Shown: positions 43,998 to 53,687 of the stretch, one piece after another
Numbering within the stretch: position 1 is the first letter of the stretch
Layout: each line of letters starts with the position of its first letter
From: Actinoallomurus soli
GTDB taxonomy: Bacteria; Actinomycetota; Actinomycetes; Streptosporangiales; Streptosporangiaceae
Length of the DNA stretch: 64,000 nucleotides
Direction of reading: 5' to 3'
Assembly: GCF_024055715.1 (NCBI RefSeq)
Contig: NZ_JAMXMV010000002.1
Span: 124,001-188,000 of the forward strand
Program-made: the position numbers and the translations under genes
Notes under the pieces: generated by a model
The model's input: the letters and a program-made list of their open reading frames with translations, nothing else
Database searches by the model: none
What the model was told of the DNA's origin: nothing

Positions 43998-44933
43998 TCA
44001 CCCCTTCTCGGTCGGCGGGTTGACGACGGACTTGGTGAGGGCGGACTTCTGCTGACCCCACTTGGCGAGGATCTTGGAGTAGGTCCCGTCGGCGATGAGC
44101 TTGTTCATCGCGCCCACGAGGGACTTGTCGAGGCCGGAGCCCTTCTTCATGAACATCGCCTCGAGGCCGGCGCGGATGATCGGCCCGACGGTGACGAGCG
44201 TGCCGTGGGACTGCTGGGCCTGGTAGGCGGTGACGGGGTAGTCGGCGAACAGCACCTGCGTACGGCTGCTGGCCAGCGACTGGTTGGCCGACGACTGGTC
44301 CGGGAAGGCCTGGGTCGTCACGGCGGGCTTGCCGGCCTGGGTGCACTTCTTGCTCTGGTCCTGCGCGTCGGTCAGTTCGAGCGACCCCTGGACGACGGCG
44401 ACGGTCTTGCCGCACAGGTCGTCGAGGCCGGTGATGGTCTTGGCGTCCTCCTTCCGCACGAGCAGTGACTCGCCGGAGTAGTCCGTCGTGACGAAGTCGA
44501 GGACCTTCTCCCGTTCGGGGGTCGGTGCGGCGGAGGAGTGCCCCATGTCGAACTTGCCGTTGGTCACGGCGGGGATGAGGCTCTGGAAGTTGAGGTTCTG
44601 CAGCCGTACCTTCAGGCCGAGCACCCCGGCGACCGCGTAGACCATGTCGATGTCGAGGCCCTGGATGGTCTTGCCGTCCTCGGCGACGAACTCCTTCGGG
44701 GCGAGGGTCGCGTCGGTACCGACGGTGATCTCGCCCTTGTTCCGGATCGCCGGGGGCACGAGCGCGGCCAGCTTCGCGTCCTTGGCGGGTGTGGGGATGC
44801 CCTGCATCGGCCCGAGCGCGGCCGCCTTCGCCGATCCGCCGTCCGCCGCGGGTCCGTTCCCGCATGCCCCCAGCAGCACCATCAGGGCCGCCGGGGGCAG
44901 GACGGCGCGCTGCCATCTGGCCGTGGTCTTCAT
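43998..44933 (-). CDS. Amino-acid-type ABC transporter substrate-binding lipoprotein
   Basis: A 311-residue periplasmic-binding-fold (SBP_bac_3) lipoprotein. The signal peptide ends in the lipobox LLGACG (Cys at about residue 24). The domain reads GLDIDMVYAVAGVLGLKVRL, TPEREKVLDFVTTDYSGESL (with ligand Arg) and LVGAMNKLIADGTYSKILAK. ATG 44933 has GGGAGA upstream. It binds the imported solute: an amino acid, or a conjugate such as a glycated amino acid if its operon partners (sugar kinase, SIS protein) act on the same substrate. Confidence 0.93.
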   Translation of the reverse strand: MKTTARWQRAVLPPAALMVLLGACGNGPAADGGSAKAAALGPMQGIPTPAKDAKLAALVPPAIRNKGEITVGTDATLAPKEFVAEDGKTIQGLDIDMVYAVAGVLGLKVRLQNLNFQSLIPAVTNGKFDMGHSSAAPTPEREKVLDFVTTDYSGESLLVRKEDAKTITGLDDLCGKTVAVVQGSLELTDAQDQSKKCTQAGKPAVTTQAFPDQSSANQSLASSRTQVLFADYPVTAYQAQQSHGTLVTVGPIIRAGLEAMFMKKGSGLDKSLVGAMNKLIADGTYSKILAKWGQQKSALTKSVVNPPTEKG

Positions 44934-44956
44934 CTCACTGTCTCCCTGCTGTCGTG

Positions 44957-45850
44957 TCAGGCGGTCGCCAGGGAGCGGGCCAGCCGGACCGCTCCATTGA
45001 CGGGGGGTTCGGTCAGGACCTCGACGCGGCACCCGGGAACGAGGTCGCCGAGCGCCGCGGTGAACGCCGCCAGGAGCGGCGGCTGGTGGACGATCACGCC
45101 GCCGGCCGCCACGACGCGGTTGGCGGACGCCCCTCGATCGGCGAGGGTGCGGACCAGTTCGGCGAGTTCCCGTCCCGCCGACTCGATGACGTGGCGGGCC
45201 GCGGCGGACCCGTCGCGGTGGGCGGCGAACACGACGGGCGCGCATCCGGCCCACCATTCCGGCGTCCCGGTGGTGAGGCGCGTCGAGATGCCCGCGGTGT
45301 CGGGCAGTTGCAGCGCCTGCAGCAGGTGGCCGATGAGCGGGTCGTCATCCTGCCCGCGGTCGCGGGCCCGCAGCACCGCGCGGGCCGCCTCGCGTACGAG
45401 GCCGGCGCCGCCGCCGTCGTCGCCGAGGAACCAGCCCCAGCCGCCCGCGTAGAGGGTCTCACCGTCGGAGGTCCGGCCGACCGCGATGGACCCGGTGCCG
45501 GCGATGAGGCCGATTCCGGTCGGCCGGCCGCTCGCCGGGACGATCAGCTCGGCGTCGTTGACCACCGTGCACGGGACGTCGACGAGCGGGGCGAGCACCT
45601 CCTGGAAGCGGGCGCACTGCTCGGCGCTGTCGCACCCGTGAGCGCCGACGGCCAGCGCGACGAGGGTGGATCCGGCGCCGAGCGCCTCCTCGAGCAGGTC
45701 CGCCAGCCGCTTGGCCCGGACCGGATAGGAGTACCGGCGCCAGTCCCCGCTCGGCCAGGTCAGGTCGACGACCGCCTCCCCGGCCGGCGTCTCGGCGCGC
45801 AGCCGCGTCTTGGTGGCTCCGACGTCGAAGCCCGCCACCACGTCGGTCAT
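44957..45850 (-). CDS. BadF/BadG/N-acetylglucosamine-kinase-type ATPase
   Basis: A 297-residue ASKHA-fold kinase with FDVGATKTRLR as phosphate-1 loop, NDAELIVPAS, GTGSIAVGR as phosphate-2 and GGWGWFLGDDGGG, typical of N-acetylglucosamine kinase-like proteins. It probably phosphorylates a sugar or amino sugar moiety. ATG 45850 overlaps the stop of the SIS gene (ATGA). Placed between an SIS isomerase/deglycase and an amino-acid-type importer, it likely activates the incoming solute before cleavage or isomerisation. Confidence 0.88.
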   Translation of the reverse strand: MTDVVAGFDVGATKTRLRAETPAGEAVVDLTWPSGDWRRYSYPVRAKRLADLLEEALGAGSTLVALAVGAHGCDSAEQCARFQEVLAPLVDVPCTVVNDAELIVPASGRPTGIGLIAGTGSIAVGRTSDGETLYAGGWGWFLGDDGGGAGLVREAARAVLRARDRGQDDDPLIGHLLQALQLPDTAGISTRLTTGTPEWWAGCAPVVFAAHRDGSAAARHVIESAGRELAELVRTLADRGASANRVVAAGGVIVHQPPLLAAFTAALGDLVPGCRVEVLTEPPVNGAVRLARSLATA

Positions 45851-46917
45851 GCGGACAGCTCGCGCACTGCGTCGATCTTCGTGTCGAGCCGCCGGAACAC
45901 CGACGCGTCGATGTCGGCCGACAGGAGCCGGGCCGTCGACCGCAGCAGCAGCTGGAGGACGACGATTTCCAGAATGGCCCGCCGGCACGCGCTCACCTCG
46001 GGCAGCCGGATCACCCGGCCGGCAGACGTGGAAACGTCCCGGTCGGTGATGAACAGGAGGTTGTCCGTCCGCTCGGCGAGCTGGTCGATCAGCAGTCTCT
46101 CGCGTTCCCGGCCGAGCACGACGTGCGCGGTGTCACCGGCGCTGTCCATCGGCCCGTGCAGGTAGGAGCGGGTCTCCATGCCCATGGCGGGATAGCGCAC
46201 TCCTTCCCGCAGCAGCAGGGCGCCCTCCTCCGCGGCGGTCGCCGAAGGCCCTCCGCCCACGACGTCGACCGCGCGGACGCCCACGACCTGTTCGGCGAAC
46301 GCGTCGACGACCGGCTCCGCCTCCTCCATGACGGCCTCGACCTGGTCGCCGAGGCCGGACCAGCCGGCTCCGACGGCCCCTTCGGTCCAGCGCTCCACGG
46401 CCATGCCGAGCGCCAGGAGGGTGCCGGTGAAGCCGATGGTGGAGACCCCGCTGTCGGGTAGGTCGCCGAATGACAGGAGGGCGTCGCAGACGTCGCCGAG
46501 CGGCGAGTCCGCGTAGTTGGCGACCCCGGCGCGCGCCTCCCGTTCGACGTCGAGCAGGGTCTGGACCGTCTCCCGGCTCCGGCCGCTCTGGGAGACGCCG
46601 ACGTAGAGGTCGGCCAGACGGGCGGGCTGCGTCTTCCGGTGTGCCGGGAGCTCCCCGCACGACGTCCGCTGAGCGACGACGCCTCGGGCGCGCAGCGCGT
46701 GGACCGGGGCGGCGAGGGCCGCGTGGCTGGCGCCGATCCCGGCGAGCAGCACGCTCTGCGGTGCCCGCCACACGTCGAACGACCCGGCGGCGAGCCGGTC
46801 GGCGACGAACACGGCCGCCTTGTCGAGCTGGCGGGGCTGGGCGGCGAAGGCCTCGAGGTACGGGATGCGCTCTTGGGTGGCGTGCTGCCGATCGACCACG
46901 TCAAACTCCTTGCTCAT
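45847..46917 (-). CDS. SIS-domain sugar isomerase/deglycase
   Basis: A 356-residue protein with two SIS (sugar isomerase) domains, related to the GlmS isomerase half and to FrlB-type deglycases. SIS1 reads SVLLAGIGASHAALAAPVHA and VGVSQSGRSRETVQTL; SIS2 has GGGPSATAAEEGALLLREG, then YLHGPMDSAG in the position of the GlmS HGP loop. Such enzymes isomerise or cleave phosphorylated aminosugars or fructosamines. It is first in the five-gene operon, opposite the ROK regulator. Confidence 0.9.
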   Translation of the reverse strand: MSKEFDVVDRQHATQERIPYLEAFAAQPRQLDKAAVFVADRLAAGSFDVWRAPQSVLLAGIGASHAALAAPVHALRARGVVAQRTSCGELPAHRKTQPARLADLYVGVSQSGRSRETVQTLLDVEREARAGVANYADSPLGDVCDALLSFGDLPDSGVSTIGFTGTLLALGMAVERWTEGAVGAGWSGLGDQVEAVMEEAEPVVDAFAEQVVGVRAVDVVGGGPSATAAEEGALLLREGVRYPAMGMETRSYLHGPMDSAGDTAHVVLGRERERLLIDQLAERTDNLLFITDRDVSTSAGRVIRLPEVSACRRAILEIVVLQLLLRSTARLLSADIDASVFRRLDTKIDAVRELSA

Positions 46918-46942
46918 AGCTGTGACCTGCGAGGGTTTGTAA

Positions 46943-46971
46943 AAGTAATCTACTTAAATAAGTACGGTCAA
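46943..46971 (-). promoter_or_regulatory. SIS operon promoter with overlapping palindromic operator
   Basis: Minus-strand TTGACC (46971-46966) and TTACTT (46948-46943), 17 bases apart, form the promoter. The spacer holds TACTTA-AA-TAAGTA (46951-46964, perfect) and AAGTA-ATC-TACTT (46943-46955), giving three half-sites. This fits repression by the divergent ROK regulator. Confidence 0.75.
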
Positions 46972-47013
46972 GAGTGTTCCGGGATGAGGACCGAGAGGGG
47001 AGAATGTTCGGTG

Positions 47014-48204
47014 ATGCCGACGCGTGCGGAGGCCCCGCTACCCGATACCGCCAAAGCGGTGCTGGCCAAGGTGGTCGATCGCGGACAGGTCACCCGGCCG
47101 CAGCTCACGGCGGACGTCGGCCTCTCGCATCCGACCGTCGGCACCGCCCTCGCCGAGCTCGAACGCCGCGAGTTCGTCGCCCGGGTCGGCACCACGCAGG
47201 GTGCGCTCGGCCGCGCCGCGACCGTCTACGGCCCCGGCCCGGGACTCGGCTGGGTGCTGGGCGTGGATCTCGGCACCACCCACGTCGACGTCCTGGCACG
47301 GTCCCTGGCGGGTGACGACCTCAAACGCGAGCGGCACGCCGTGCGCCGAGGCCGGGCCCAGGACGTCGCCGCGCACGCCGGGGACATCGTCCGCGCGATC
47401 ACGGAGGGCCTGGCCGCGTACGGCCCGTTGCGCGCCGTCGCGGTCGCCGTCGGCAGGATCATCCCGCCCGGCCTCGACCTGTCCCCCGCCGACCGGACCG
47501 CGCGACCGATCGAACGGCTGGCCCGCGACCTCGTCACCGCCATGCGCCTGCCGGACGGCGTCCCGGTCATCTTCGAGAACAACGTCAACTGCGCCGCGCT
47601 CGCGGAATCCCACCAGGGCGCCGCCCGCGACACCGGTGACTTCGCGTACCTGCAGATCGGCGTGCGGATCGGCCTGGGCATCGTGATGGGCGGCCGGCTC
47701 CTGCGCGGCGCGACCGGCGCGGGAGGAGAAGTGTCCTTCCTGCCGTTCCCCTGGGCTCCCGGCGTTCATCCGAAACGCGAGGCGCTGGAACGCCACCTCG
47801 GCTCGGACGCCCTGCTCGACCGGGCCCGGCGGGCGGGTGTCGTTCCCCCGCCCGAGACCGCCCAGCAGCTGTTCGAGGCGGCCGCCGCCGGTGACGCCGC
47901 CGCTCAGGCCCAGGTCGCCGACCACGCCGGTGAGGTCGGGCGTCTCGTCGCCGCCGTCGCCGCGATCCTCGATCCCGGTCTCGTCGTGCTCGGGGGCGGG
48001 GTCGGGAAGAATCCGCAGCTACTGCCGGGTGTGGGCGCGGCGCTGCGCGACCTCGGCCAGGAGACCGCGGTCACCGTCACCGAGCTCGGCGACGACGCGA
48101 CCCTCGAAGGCGCCGCGTTGCTGACCGGCGACTACGCGCTGGGCTCGATTCTGGGCGGCTATCACCCACCGCTGGTCGAGCGCCCCTCGGTCGTCACCGC
48201 CTGA
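47014..48204 (+). CDS. ROK-family transcriptional regulator
   Basis: A 396-residue protein. The N-terminal winged HTH is about residues 10-65 (QVTRPQLTADVGLSHPTVGT). The ROK domain has VDLGTTHVDVLA and GGGVGKNPQLLPG. The kinase Asp motif END is ENN (FENNVNCAALAE), and the Cys-rich zinc motif of ROK kinases is missing, so it is a pure sensor. The start is ATG 47014, or GTG 47011. It is divergent from the SIS-kinase-ABC operon, with an operator between them, and likely releases on binding a sugar derivative. Confidence 0.9.
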   Translation: MPTRAEAPLPDTAKAVLAKVVDRGQVTRPQLTADVGLSHPTVGTALAELERREFVARVGTTQGALGRAATVYGPGPGLGWVLGVDLGTTHVDVLARSLAGDDLKRERHAVRRGRAQDVAAHAGDIVRAITEGLAAYGPLRAVAVAVGRIIPPGLDLSPADRTARPIERLARDLVTAMRLPDGVPVIFENNVNCAALAESHQGAARDTGDFAYLQIGVRIGLGIVMGGRLLRGATGAGGEVSFLPFPWAPGVHPKREALERHLGSDALLDRARRAGVVPPPETAQQLFEAAAAGDAAAQAQVADHAGEVGRLVAAVAAILDPGLVVLGGGVGKNPQLLPGVGAALRDLGQETAVTVTELGDDATLEGAALLTGDYALGSILGGYHPPLVERPSVVTA

Positions 48205-48284
48205 GGCCGGCGCATCGATCCCGTCGTGCTGCCTACGGCGGTCGCGCGCGATGTCACGGCGGGATCGGCCGGCCGGTGCGGCGG

Positions 48285-49079
48285 TCAGCCGGCGCCGAGT
48301 TCGCGGCCGCGGTCGCGGGCGGCCTCGATGGCCTCGATCACGGCGGCGCGTACGCCGTGGCGCTCCAGCTCGCGGATGGCCGAGATCGTCGTCCCGGCGG
48401 GCGAGGTCACCGCCTCGCGCAGCATGACCGGGTGGTCGCCGGAGTCACGCAGCATGATCGCCGCCCCCACCGCCGACTGGATCACCATCTCGAGCGCGGC
48501 CGCGCGCGGCATGCCGAGCAGGATGCCCGCGTCGACCATCGCCTCAACGAGGTAGTAGAAGTACGCGGGGCCGCTGCCGGACAGGGCGGTCGCGGCGTCC
48601 TGCAGCGACTCGGGGATGCGCAGCACCTTGCCGACCGGGCTCAACAGCTCCTCGGTCAGCTTCAGGTGCTCCTCTCCGGCGTGCGTGCCGGCGGAGATGA
48701 CGCTCATCGCCTCGTCGACGTGGACGGGGGTGTTCGACATGACGCGGACGACCGCGACGCCCTCGGGCAGGCGCTCCTCGACGAACGCGGTGGGGATGCC
48801 GGCGGCCATCGAGATGACCAGGCGACCCGCCGGGACGTGATCCCGCAGCTCTCCCAGCAGCGTGCCCATGTCCTGGGGCTTGACGGCGAGGACGAGGGTG
48901 TCCGCCGTCGCGGCGGCCTCGGCGTTGGTGACGACCTGGACGCCGTACCGCTCCCGCAGCAGGGCCCCGCGCTCCTCGCGCCGCGTCGTGACCAGCAGCT
49001 CGGCCGGCTTGCGCCCGGCCCGCAGCACTCCGGACAGCAGCGCCTCGCCCATCTTGCCGGCACCGAGAATCGCGATCAT
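48285..49079 (-). CDS. proC: Pyrroline-5-carboxylate reductase
   Basis: A 264-residue NAD(P)H-dependent enzyme making L-proline from pyrroline-5-carboxylate. The Rossmann start is IAILGAGKMGEALLSG. The substrate-binding helix reads ALSGSGPAYFYYLVEAMVDA and the end has VTSPAGTTISAI. ATG 49079 follows GGAGACG. In Streptomyces proC lies in the same syntenic region after trpS. A proline dehydrogenase gene lies 3.7 kb away, so both arms of proline turnover are close. Confidence 0.96.
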   Translation of the reverse strand: MIAILGAGKMGEALLSGVLRAGRKPAELLVTTRREERGALLRERYGVQVVTNAEAAATADTLVLAVKPQDMGTLLGELRDHVPAGRLVISMAAGIPTAFVEERLPEGVAVVRVMSNTPVHVDEAMSVISAGTHAGEEHLKLTEELLSPVGKVLRIPESLQDAATALSGSGPAYFYYLVEAMVDAGILLGMPRAAALEMVIQSAVGAAIMLRDSGDHPVMLREAVTSPAGTTISAIRELERHGVRAAVIEAIEAARDRGRELGAG

Positions 49080-49237
49080 CGTCTCCAGCCTCCCGTCTCC
49101 CCGAAGCGTACCGAGCCGCCCGCCCGGGCCGCTCCCTGACCTGCGGCCGCCGGAGAGATCCTCCCGGACGGGAAAGATCTCGGCCTCTTCGGTGAATTCC
49201 TTGTGACCGCTGTTGTCCATGAGGATCGAGAGTCCGC

Positions 49238-52200
49238 ATGAGAAGACCCAGAGCGAGTGTGGTGATCACACTCGCCGGAGTCGTGGCCGCCGGGATTCCC
49301 GCCACCGCGCACGCCGCGACCGCCCCTCGGCCACGGAAGACGGCCCGGCCCGCGACGGGGAAGCCCGCGACGGCCGAGCTCTCCTCCGGCAGGTTCTGGA
49401 CGGTGACCCTGCTCACCGGGGACGTCGTCCGGGTGCAGACCGTCGCGAACCGCCCGCCCCTCGTCTCGGTGCAACCTGGAGCGGGCCGGAGGAACATCCC
49501 CTTCGTCAAGGACATCCGGCCGGACGGGACCGTCCGGGTGGTCCCCCAGGACGTCGTCTCCAAGATCGGGAAAGTCTACGATCCGGCGCTCTTCGACGTC
49601 ACCACGCTGATCAACGACGGTGACGACGACGCCGCGAGCACCGGCCTGCCGCTCATCGTCAAGAGCGGCGGCGGGGTGAAGGCGCTCGCGGCCGGCGGCC
49701 GGAGCCTCCGCAGCATCGGCGCCACCGCGGTCCGCCAGCCGAGGGCGAAGGGACCCGCGCTGGCCCGCAGCGCGCTGGCCGGGGACGTCCAGCACATCTG
49801 GCTCGACCGCAAGGTCCACGCGCAGGCGCTCGACCACAACCTCGACCAGATCGGCGCCCCTGCCGCCTGGAAGGCCGGCGCGACCGGGAAGGGCGTCAAG
49901 GTCGCCGTTCTCGACACCGGCGTCGACGCCACTCACCCGGACCTTCAGGGGCGGATCGCCGAGCAGCAGAACTTCAGCGACAGCGCCGACACCGTCGACC
50001 GGTTCGGGCACGGCACCCACGTCGCGGCGACGATCGCCGGGACCGGCGCCGCGGCCCACGGCGAACGCAAGGGTGTCGCCCCCGAGGCCGACCTCCTCAT
50101 CGGCAAGGTGCTCGGTGACGACGGCGGCGGCCGGGACTCCGACGTCATCGCCGGCATGGAGTGGGCCGCCCCCAAGGCCAGGATCGTCAGCATGAGCCTG
50201 GGCGGCTGGACCGACGACCCGGCGAACGACCCGACCGCCAAGGCCGTCGAGGAGCTCACGGCCCAGGACGAGACCCTGTTCGTCGTCGCGGCCGGGAACG
50301 ACGGGCTCCCCGACAGCATCGAGTCGCCCGGCGTCGCCCCGTCGGCGCTCACCGTCGGCGCCGTCGACGGGAACGACAAGGTCGCCGACTTCTCCAGCCG
50401 CGGGGGCGCGCTGATGAAGCCGGAGATCTCCGCTCCGGGTGTGGACATCGTCGCGGCCCGCGCCGCGGGCACGGCGATGGGGAACGTCGTCGACGCGCGG
50501 TACACCTCGGCGAGCGGCACCTCCATGGCCACCCCGCACGTCGCCGGGGCGGCGGCCGACCTGCTGCAGACGCACCCGTCCTGGACGCCGGCGCAGCTGA
50601 AGGCCGCGCTGGTGACCACGGCGCACGAGGCCTCGGGAACGGTGTACGAGACGGGCGCGGGCCGGCTGGACGTCGGCGCGGCGGTCGGGGCGACCGTCGT
50701 CGGCGACCGCCCGGGCGTCTCCTTCGGATCGATCCCGCACGGGTCGACCGGAGCCCTCACCCAGCAGCTGAGCTGGACGAACACCGGACCGGCCGCCGTC
50801 ACGCTGAAACTCGCCGGCCACCTCGCCACCCCGCGGGGTGAGAGCGTCGGCGCGCTGAGCCTGCCCGCGACGGTCAGCGTCCCGGCCGGTGGATCGGCGT
50901 CCGTCACGCTGACGCTCGACCCCGGCCGGCTGACGGCGGCGGGTCACTACAGCGGCGCGGTCACCGCGACGGCGGACGGCGTCGCCCTCCGCGTCCCGGT
51001 CGGCGCGACCGCCGAGCCGGAGACCCACACCCTGACGCTGAAGGCCACCGCGATCCCGGGCACTCCCGATGGTGCGCTCGGCGGCTACATCGGGATCGTG
51101 AACAACGACGACCCGAACCTGTACGACGACTCGGCGGAGATCTCCGCCGACGGCGTCGCGCGCGTCACCGTACCGGCCGGCCACTACTCCCTGTTCGGCA
51201 GCGTGGACGACACCACCGAGGGCGCGGCGCGATCCGCGTTCGTCGGAGACCCCGACGTCACCGTGGAAACCGACACCACCGTGACGCTCGACGGCTCCCG
51301 CGCCCGGCCCGTACGGCTGTCGGCGCCCGGCGCGACGGCCGACCCGGAGGCCGTCCAGGGCCTCATGGCCGAACGCGGCGTCGGGAACGCGGTCTGGGGC
51401 ACCGGCGTGCTGGCGTTCGAAGGCTCCCCCGCCGTGTACAGCACGCCGATCGATCCCGCGCGGACCGGCACGTTCCACGCGTACGCCTTCGGCCGGCTGA
51501 CCGACGGCGGGAAGACGGTCTACGACATCCTGCACGACCTCGGCTCCGGGGTTCCCGCAACGGTGGCCTACACGGCCGTCCCCCAGGACCTCGCGCGGAT
51601 CGACGAGCGCTTCGACGCCCTGGCCGGCGACACCTCCCACCCGGACACCGAGAAGCGGTACGGCGTCTCTCCGGGCGGCTTCCTGGTCAACGAGGCGTCC
51701 AGCGACGTTCCCGCGGGTTCGACGCGGACCGACTACGTGTCCGGCGAGACCGGCGTCCAGTGGAGTGACGAGGCGTTCCGCAATGACCTCGGCGAATACG
51801 GCTGGGTTACGGAGGTGCCGATCCGGCGCTACGAGGCCGGGCGGACCTACACGAACGACTGGTTCCGCCAGCCGCTCCGGCCGGGCCCGTACTCGGCGAC
51901 GGATCCGTCGGCGAGCGGCTGCCAACCGGCGCCGACGACCCGGGCCCGGGGGAACATCCACGTCCAGATGGTCGACCTGCAGGATCTGCCGGACGGCTTC
52001 GACTGCCTGCTCGGCGACCCCGTCTGGGAGAACTCCACGTCGCGCACGATGCGGCTGTACGCGGACGGGAGGCTCGCCGGGACCACCACACGTCCCTACG
52101 GCGACTTCAGCGTGCCCGCCAGGGCGGGCACCTACCGGCTCGTCTACGACCTGGACGTGTCGAAGTGGATCCCGGTGTCGACGAAGACCTCGACGACGTG

Positions 52201-52543
52201 GACGTTCCGCTCGAAGCCGGGTGAGGAGCGGGTGCCGCTGCTGACGGTGGACTACGCGCTGCCGCTGGACGTGCTGAACCACCCGAGCGGCGACACCGCG
52301 ACCTTCACCGTCGCCCGCGTCAGGGGAGCGGCCGCCGCGAAGGTCACCGGCCTGAAGCTGTGGACCTCCCTCGACGACGGCACGACCTGGCAGGCCGCCA
52401 CCGTGAGCGGAAGCGGCGGGAGGTACACCGCCAAGCTGCCCACGGCGGCGAAGGACCAGGCCGTGTCCCTGCGCGTCCAGGCCACCGACGACGCCGGCGG
52501 CAGGATCGACCAGACGATCATCCGCGCCTACACCGGCGGCTGA
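49238..52543 (+). CDS. Secreted subtilisin-like (S8) serine protease
   Basis: A 1101-residue extracellular protease. The signal peptide spans residues 1-28 and ends TAHAA. A pro-region of about 170 residues follows. The catalytic triad is Asp226 (AVLDTGVDATHPDLQG), His261 (FGHGTHVAATIAG) and Ser429 (SGTSMATPHVAGAAA). Residues beyond about 500 form beta-rich domains, some repeat-like (LSWTNTGPAAVTLKL), and end in a fibronectin-like module. It probably degrades extracellular protein. The gene stands alone, divergent from proC, and is followed by strong hairpins. Confidence 0.94.
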   Translation: MRRPRASVVITLAGVVAAGIPATAHAATAPRPRKTARPATGKPATAELSSGRFWTVTLLTGDVVRVQTVANRPPLVSVQPGAGRRNIPFVKDIRPDGTVRVVPQDVVSKIGKVYDPALFDVTTLINDGDDDAASTGLPLIVKSGGGVKALAAGGRSLRSIGATAVRQPRAKGPALARSALAGDVQHIWLDRKVHAQALDHNLDQIGAPAAWKAGATGKGVKVAVLDTGVDATHPDLQGRIAEQQNFSDSADTVDRFGHGTHVAATIAGTGAAAHGERKGVAPEADLLIGKVLGDDGGGRDSDVIAGMEWAAPKARIVSMSLGGWTDDPANDPTAKAVEELTAQDETLFVVAAGNDGLPDSIESPGVAPSALTVGAVDGNDKVADFSSRGGALMKPEISAPGVDIVAARAAGTAMGNVVDARYTSASGTSMATPHVAGAAADLLQTHPSWTPAQLKAALVTTAHEASGTVYETGAGRLDVGAAVGATVVGDRPGVSFGSIPHGSTGALTQQLSWTNTGPAAVTLKLAGHLATPRGESVGALSLPATVSVPAGGSASVTLTLDPGRLTAAGHYSGAVTATADGVALRVPVGATAEPETHTLTLKATAIPGTPDGALGGYIGIVNNDDPNLYDDSAEISADGVARVTVPAGHYSLFGSVDDTTEGAARSAFVGDPDVTVETDTTVTLDGSRARPVRLSAPGATADPEAVQGLMAERGVGNAVWGTGVLAFEGSPAVYSTPIDPARTGTFHAYAFGRLTDGGKTVYDILHDLGSGVPATVAYTAVPQDLARIDERFDALAGDTSHPDTEKRYGVSPGGFLVNEASSDVPAGSTRTDYVSGETGVQWSDEAFRNDLGEYGWVTEVPIRRYEAGRTYTNDWFRQPLRPGPYSATDPSASGCQPAPTTRARGNIHVQMVDLQDLPDGFDCLLGDPVWENSTSRTMRLYADGRLAGTTTRPYGDFSVPARAGTYRLVYDLDVSKWIPVSTKTSTTWTFRSKPGEERVPLLTVDYALPLDVLNHPSGDTATFTVARVRGAAAAKVTGLKLWTSLDDGTTWQAATVSGSGGRYTAKLPTAAKDQAVSLRVQATDDAGGRIDQTIIRAYTGG

Positions 52544-52660
52544 CCGTCCCCTCGGGCGGCCGCCGTGAGCGCCCGCCCATCCCCCGGCCGTCCCCGGTCG
52601 GCCGCCGTGAGCGGCCGACCGGGAACCGAAACCGGTCTATCGGACAAGTACTAAGGGGGC

Positions 52661-52682
52661 CCCGGGGCTTTCGGGCCCCGGG
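52661..52682. terminator. GC-rich terminator downstream of the S8 protease
   Basis: CCCGGGGC (52661-52668) pairs with GCCCCGGG (52675-52682) with a six-base loop. It lies about 120 bases past the protease stop, beyond AT-richer spacer sequence. Confidence 0.6.
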
Positions 52683-52687
52683 TACGG

Positions 52688-52748
52688 CGAACCGCCCCGG
52701 CCCGCACCTCCCGTGTGCGCGTTATCCCACCCTGGCCGGGGCGGTTCG
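52688..52748. terminator. Long stem-loop between convergent protease and proline dehydrogenase genes
   Basis: A perfect 15-bp stem, CGAACCGCCCCGGCC (52688-52702) with its complement at 52734-52748, encloses a 31-base loop. It ends 12 bases from the proline dehydrogenase stop, so it probably serves as a bidirectional terminator. Confidence 0.75.
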
Positions 52749-52760
52749 TCCTTACCCGTC

Positions 52761-53687
52761 TCAGGACCTGGAGGCCAGGGACCTCAGGAAGAAGCCGACG
52801 TTGGCCGGGCGCTCGGCCAGCCGCCGCATGAGGTAGCCGTACCACTCCCGGCCGTAGGGGACGTAGACGCGCACCTGCCCGCCGAGCTCGGTCAGGCGCC
52901 GCTGCTCGTTCGGGCGGATGCCGTACAGCATCTGGTACTCGAAGCCGTCCGGGGAACGCTCGTTGAGGATCGCGAGCGCACCGGCGATCTCGATCAGCCG
53001 CGGGTCGTGCGTGGCCAGCATCGGGTAGCCGCGTCCGGCCATCAGCACCCGCATGCACCGCACGTACGACTTGTCCACGGCGTCCTTGCCGGTGAACGCT
53101 ACCGAGTCCGGGGCGTTGTAGGCGCCCTTGCACAGGCGTACCCGCGATCCCTCGTAGGCGAGATCGGCGCAGTACTCCTCGGCGCGGCGGAGGTACGCCT
53201 GGATGACCGCCCCGGTCTCGGGGAAGTCCTGCCGCAGCTCCTTCAGGATGCGCAGGGTCGAGTCGACCCTGGTGTGGTCCTCCATGTCGAGGGTCACGGT
53301 GGTGTTCGCCTGGCGGGCGGCGGCGCAGACGCGCCGGGCGTTCTCCAGCGCCGTGCGCTCACCGTCGTCGAGCAGCTGGCCGAGCGCGGTCAGCTTGACC
53401 GACACCTCGGCGCGGGGGCCGTACCCGGCCTCGGCGAGTCGCTCCAGGAGCCGTTCGTACTCGGTGGTGATCGCCTTGGCCTGGACGGCCTCGACGGTGT
53501 CCTCGCCGAGATGGTCGATGGTGACCAGCAGGCCATCGGAGATGAGCCGGTCGGTGGTGGCCAGGACGTCGGCGGCGGCCTCCCCCGCGACGAACCTGCG
53601 AACGACGCTTCTGCTGTACGGCGCGGTCTCGACGACCCGGCGTACGCCGCTGCTGTGTGAGGCGGCCAAGAGAGCCTGACGGAGCAA
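52761..53687 (-). CDS. Proline dehydrogenase family protein
   Basis: A 308-residue FAD TIM-barrel enzyme oxidising proline to pyrroline-5-carboxylate. Family segments are VTLDMEDHTRVDSTLRIL, VIQAYLRRAEEYCADLAY, RLCKGAYNAP and FEYQMLYGIRPNEQRRL, and it ends YGYLMRRLAERPANV. A TTG at 53687 is preferred as start because AGAGGGGG precedes it; a TTG further upstream is possible. It is the single-domain type, without the aldehyde dehydrogenase fusion of PutA. Confidence 0.93.
   Translation of the reverse strand: MLRQALLAASHSSGVRRVVETAPYSRSVVRRFVAGEAAADVLATTDRLISDGLLVTIDHLGEDTVEAVQAKAITTEYERLLERLAEAGYGPRAEVSVKLTALGQLLDDGERTALENARRVCAAARQANTTVTLDMEDHTRVDSTLRILKELRQDFPETGAVIQAYLRRAEEYCADLAYEGSRVRLCKGAYNAPDSVAFTGKDAVDKSYVRCMRVLMAGRGYPMLATHDPRLIEIAGALAILNERSPDGFEYQMLYGIRPNEQRRLTELGGQVRVYVPYGREWYGYLMRRLAERPANVGFFLRSLASRS

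Noticed and set aside
49076-52282. A 1068-residue minus-strand frame across the S8 protease
   Set aside because: Antisense shadow caused by high GC; the plus strand has signal peptide, catalytic triad and a start codon.
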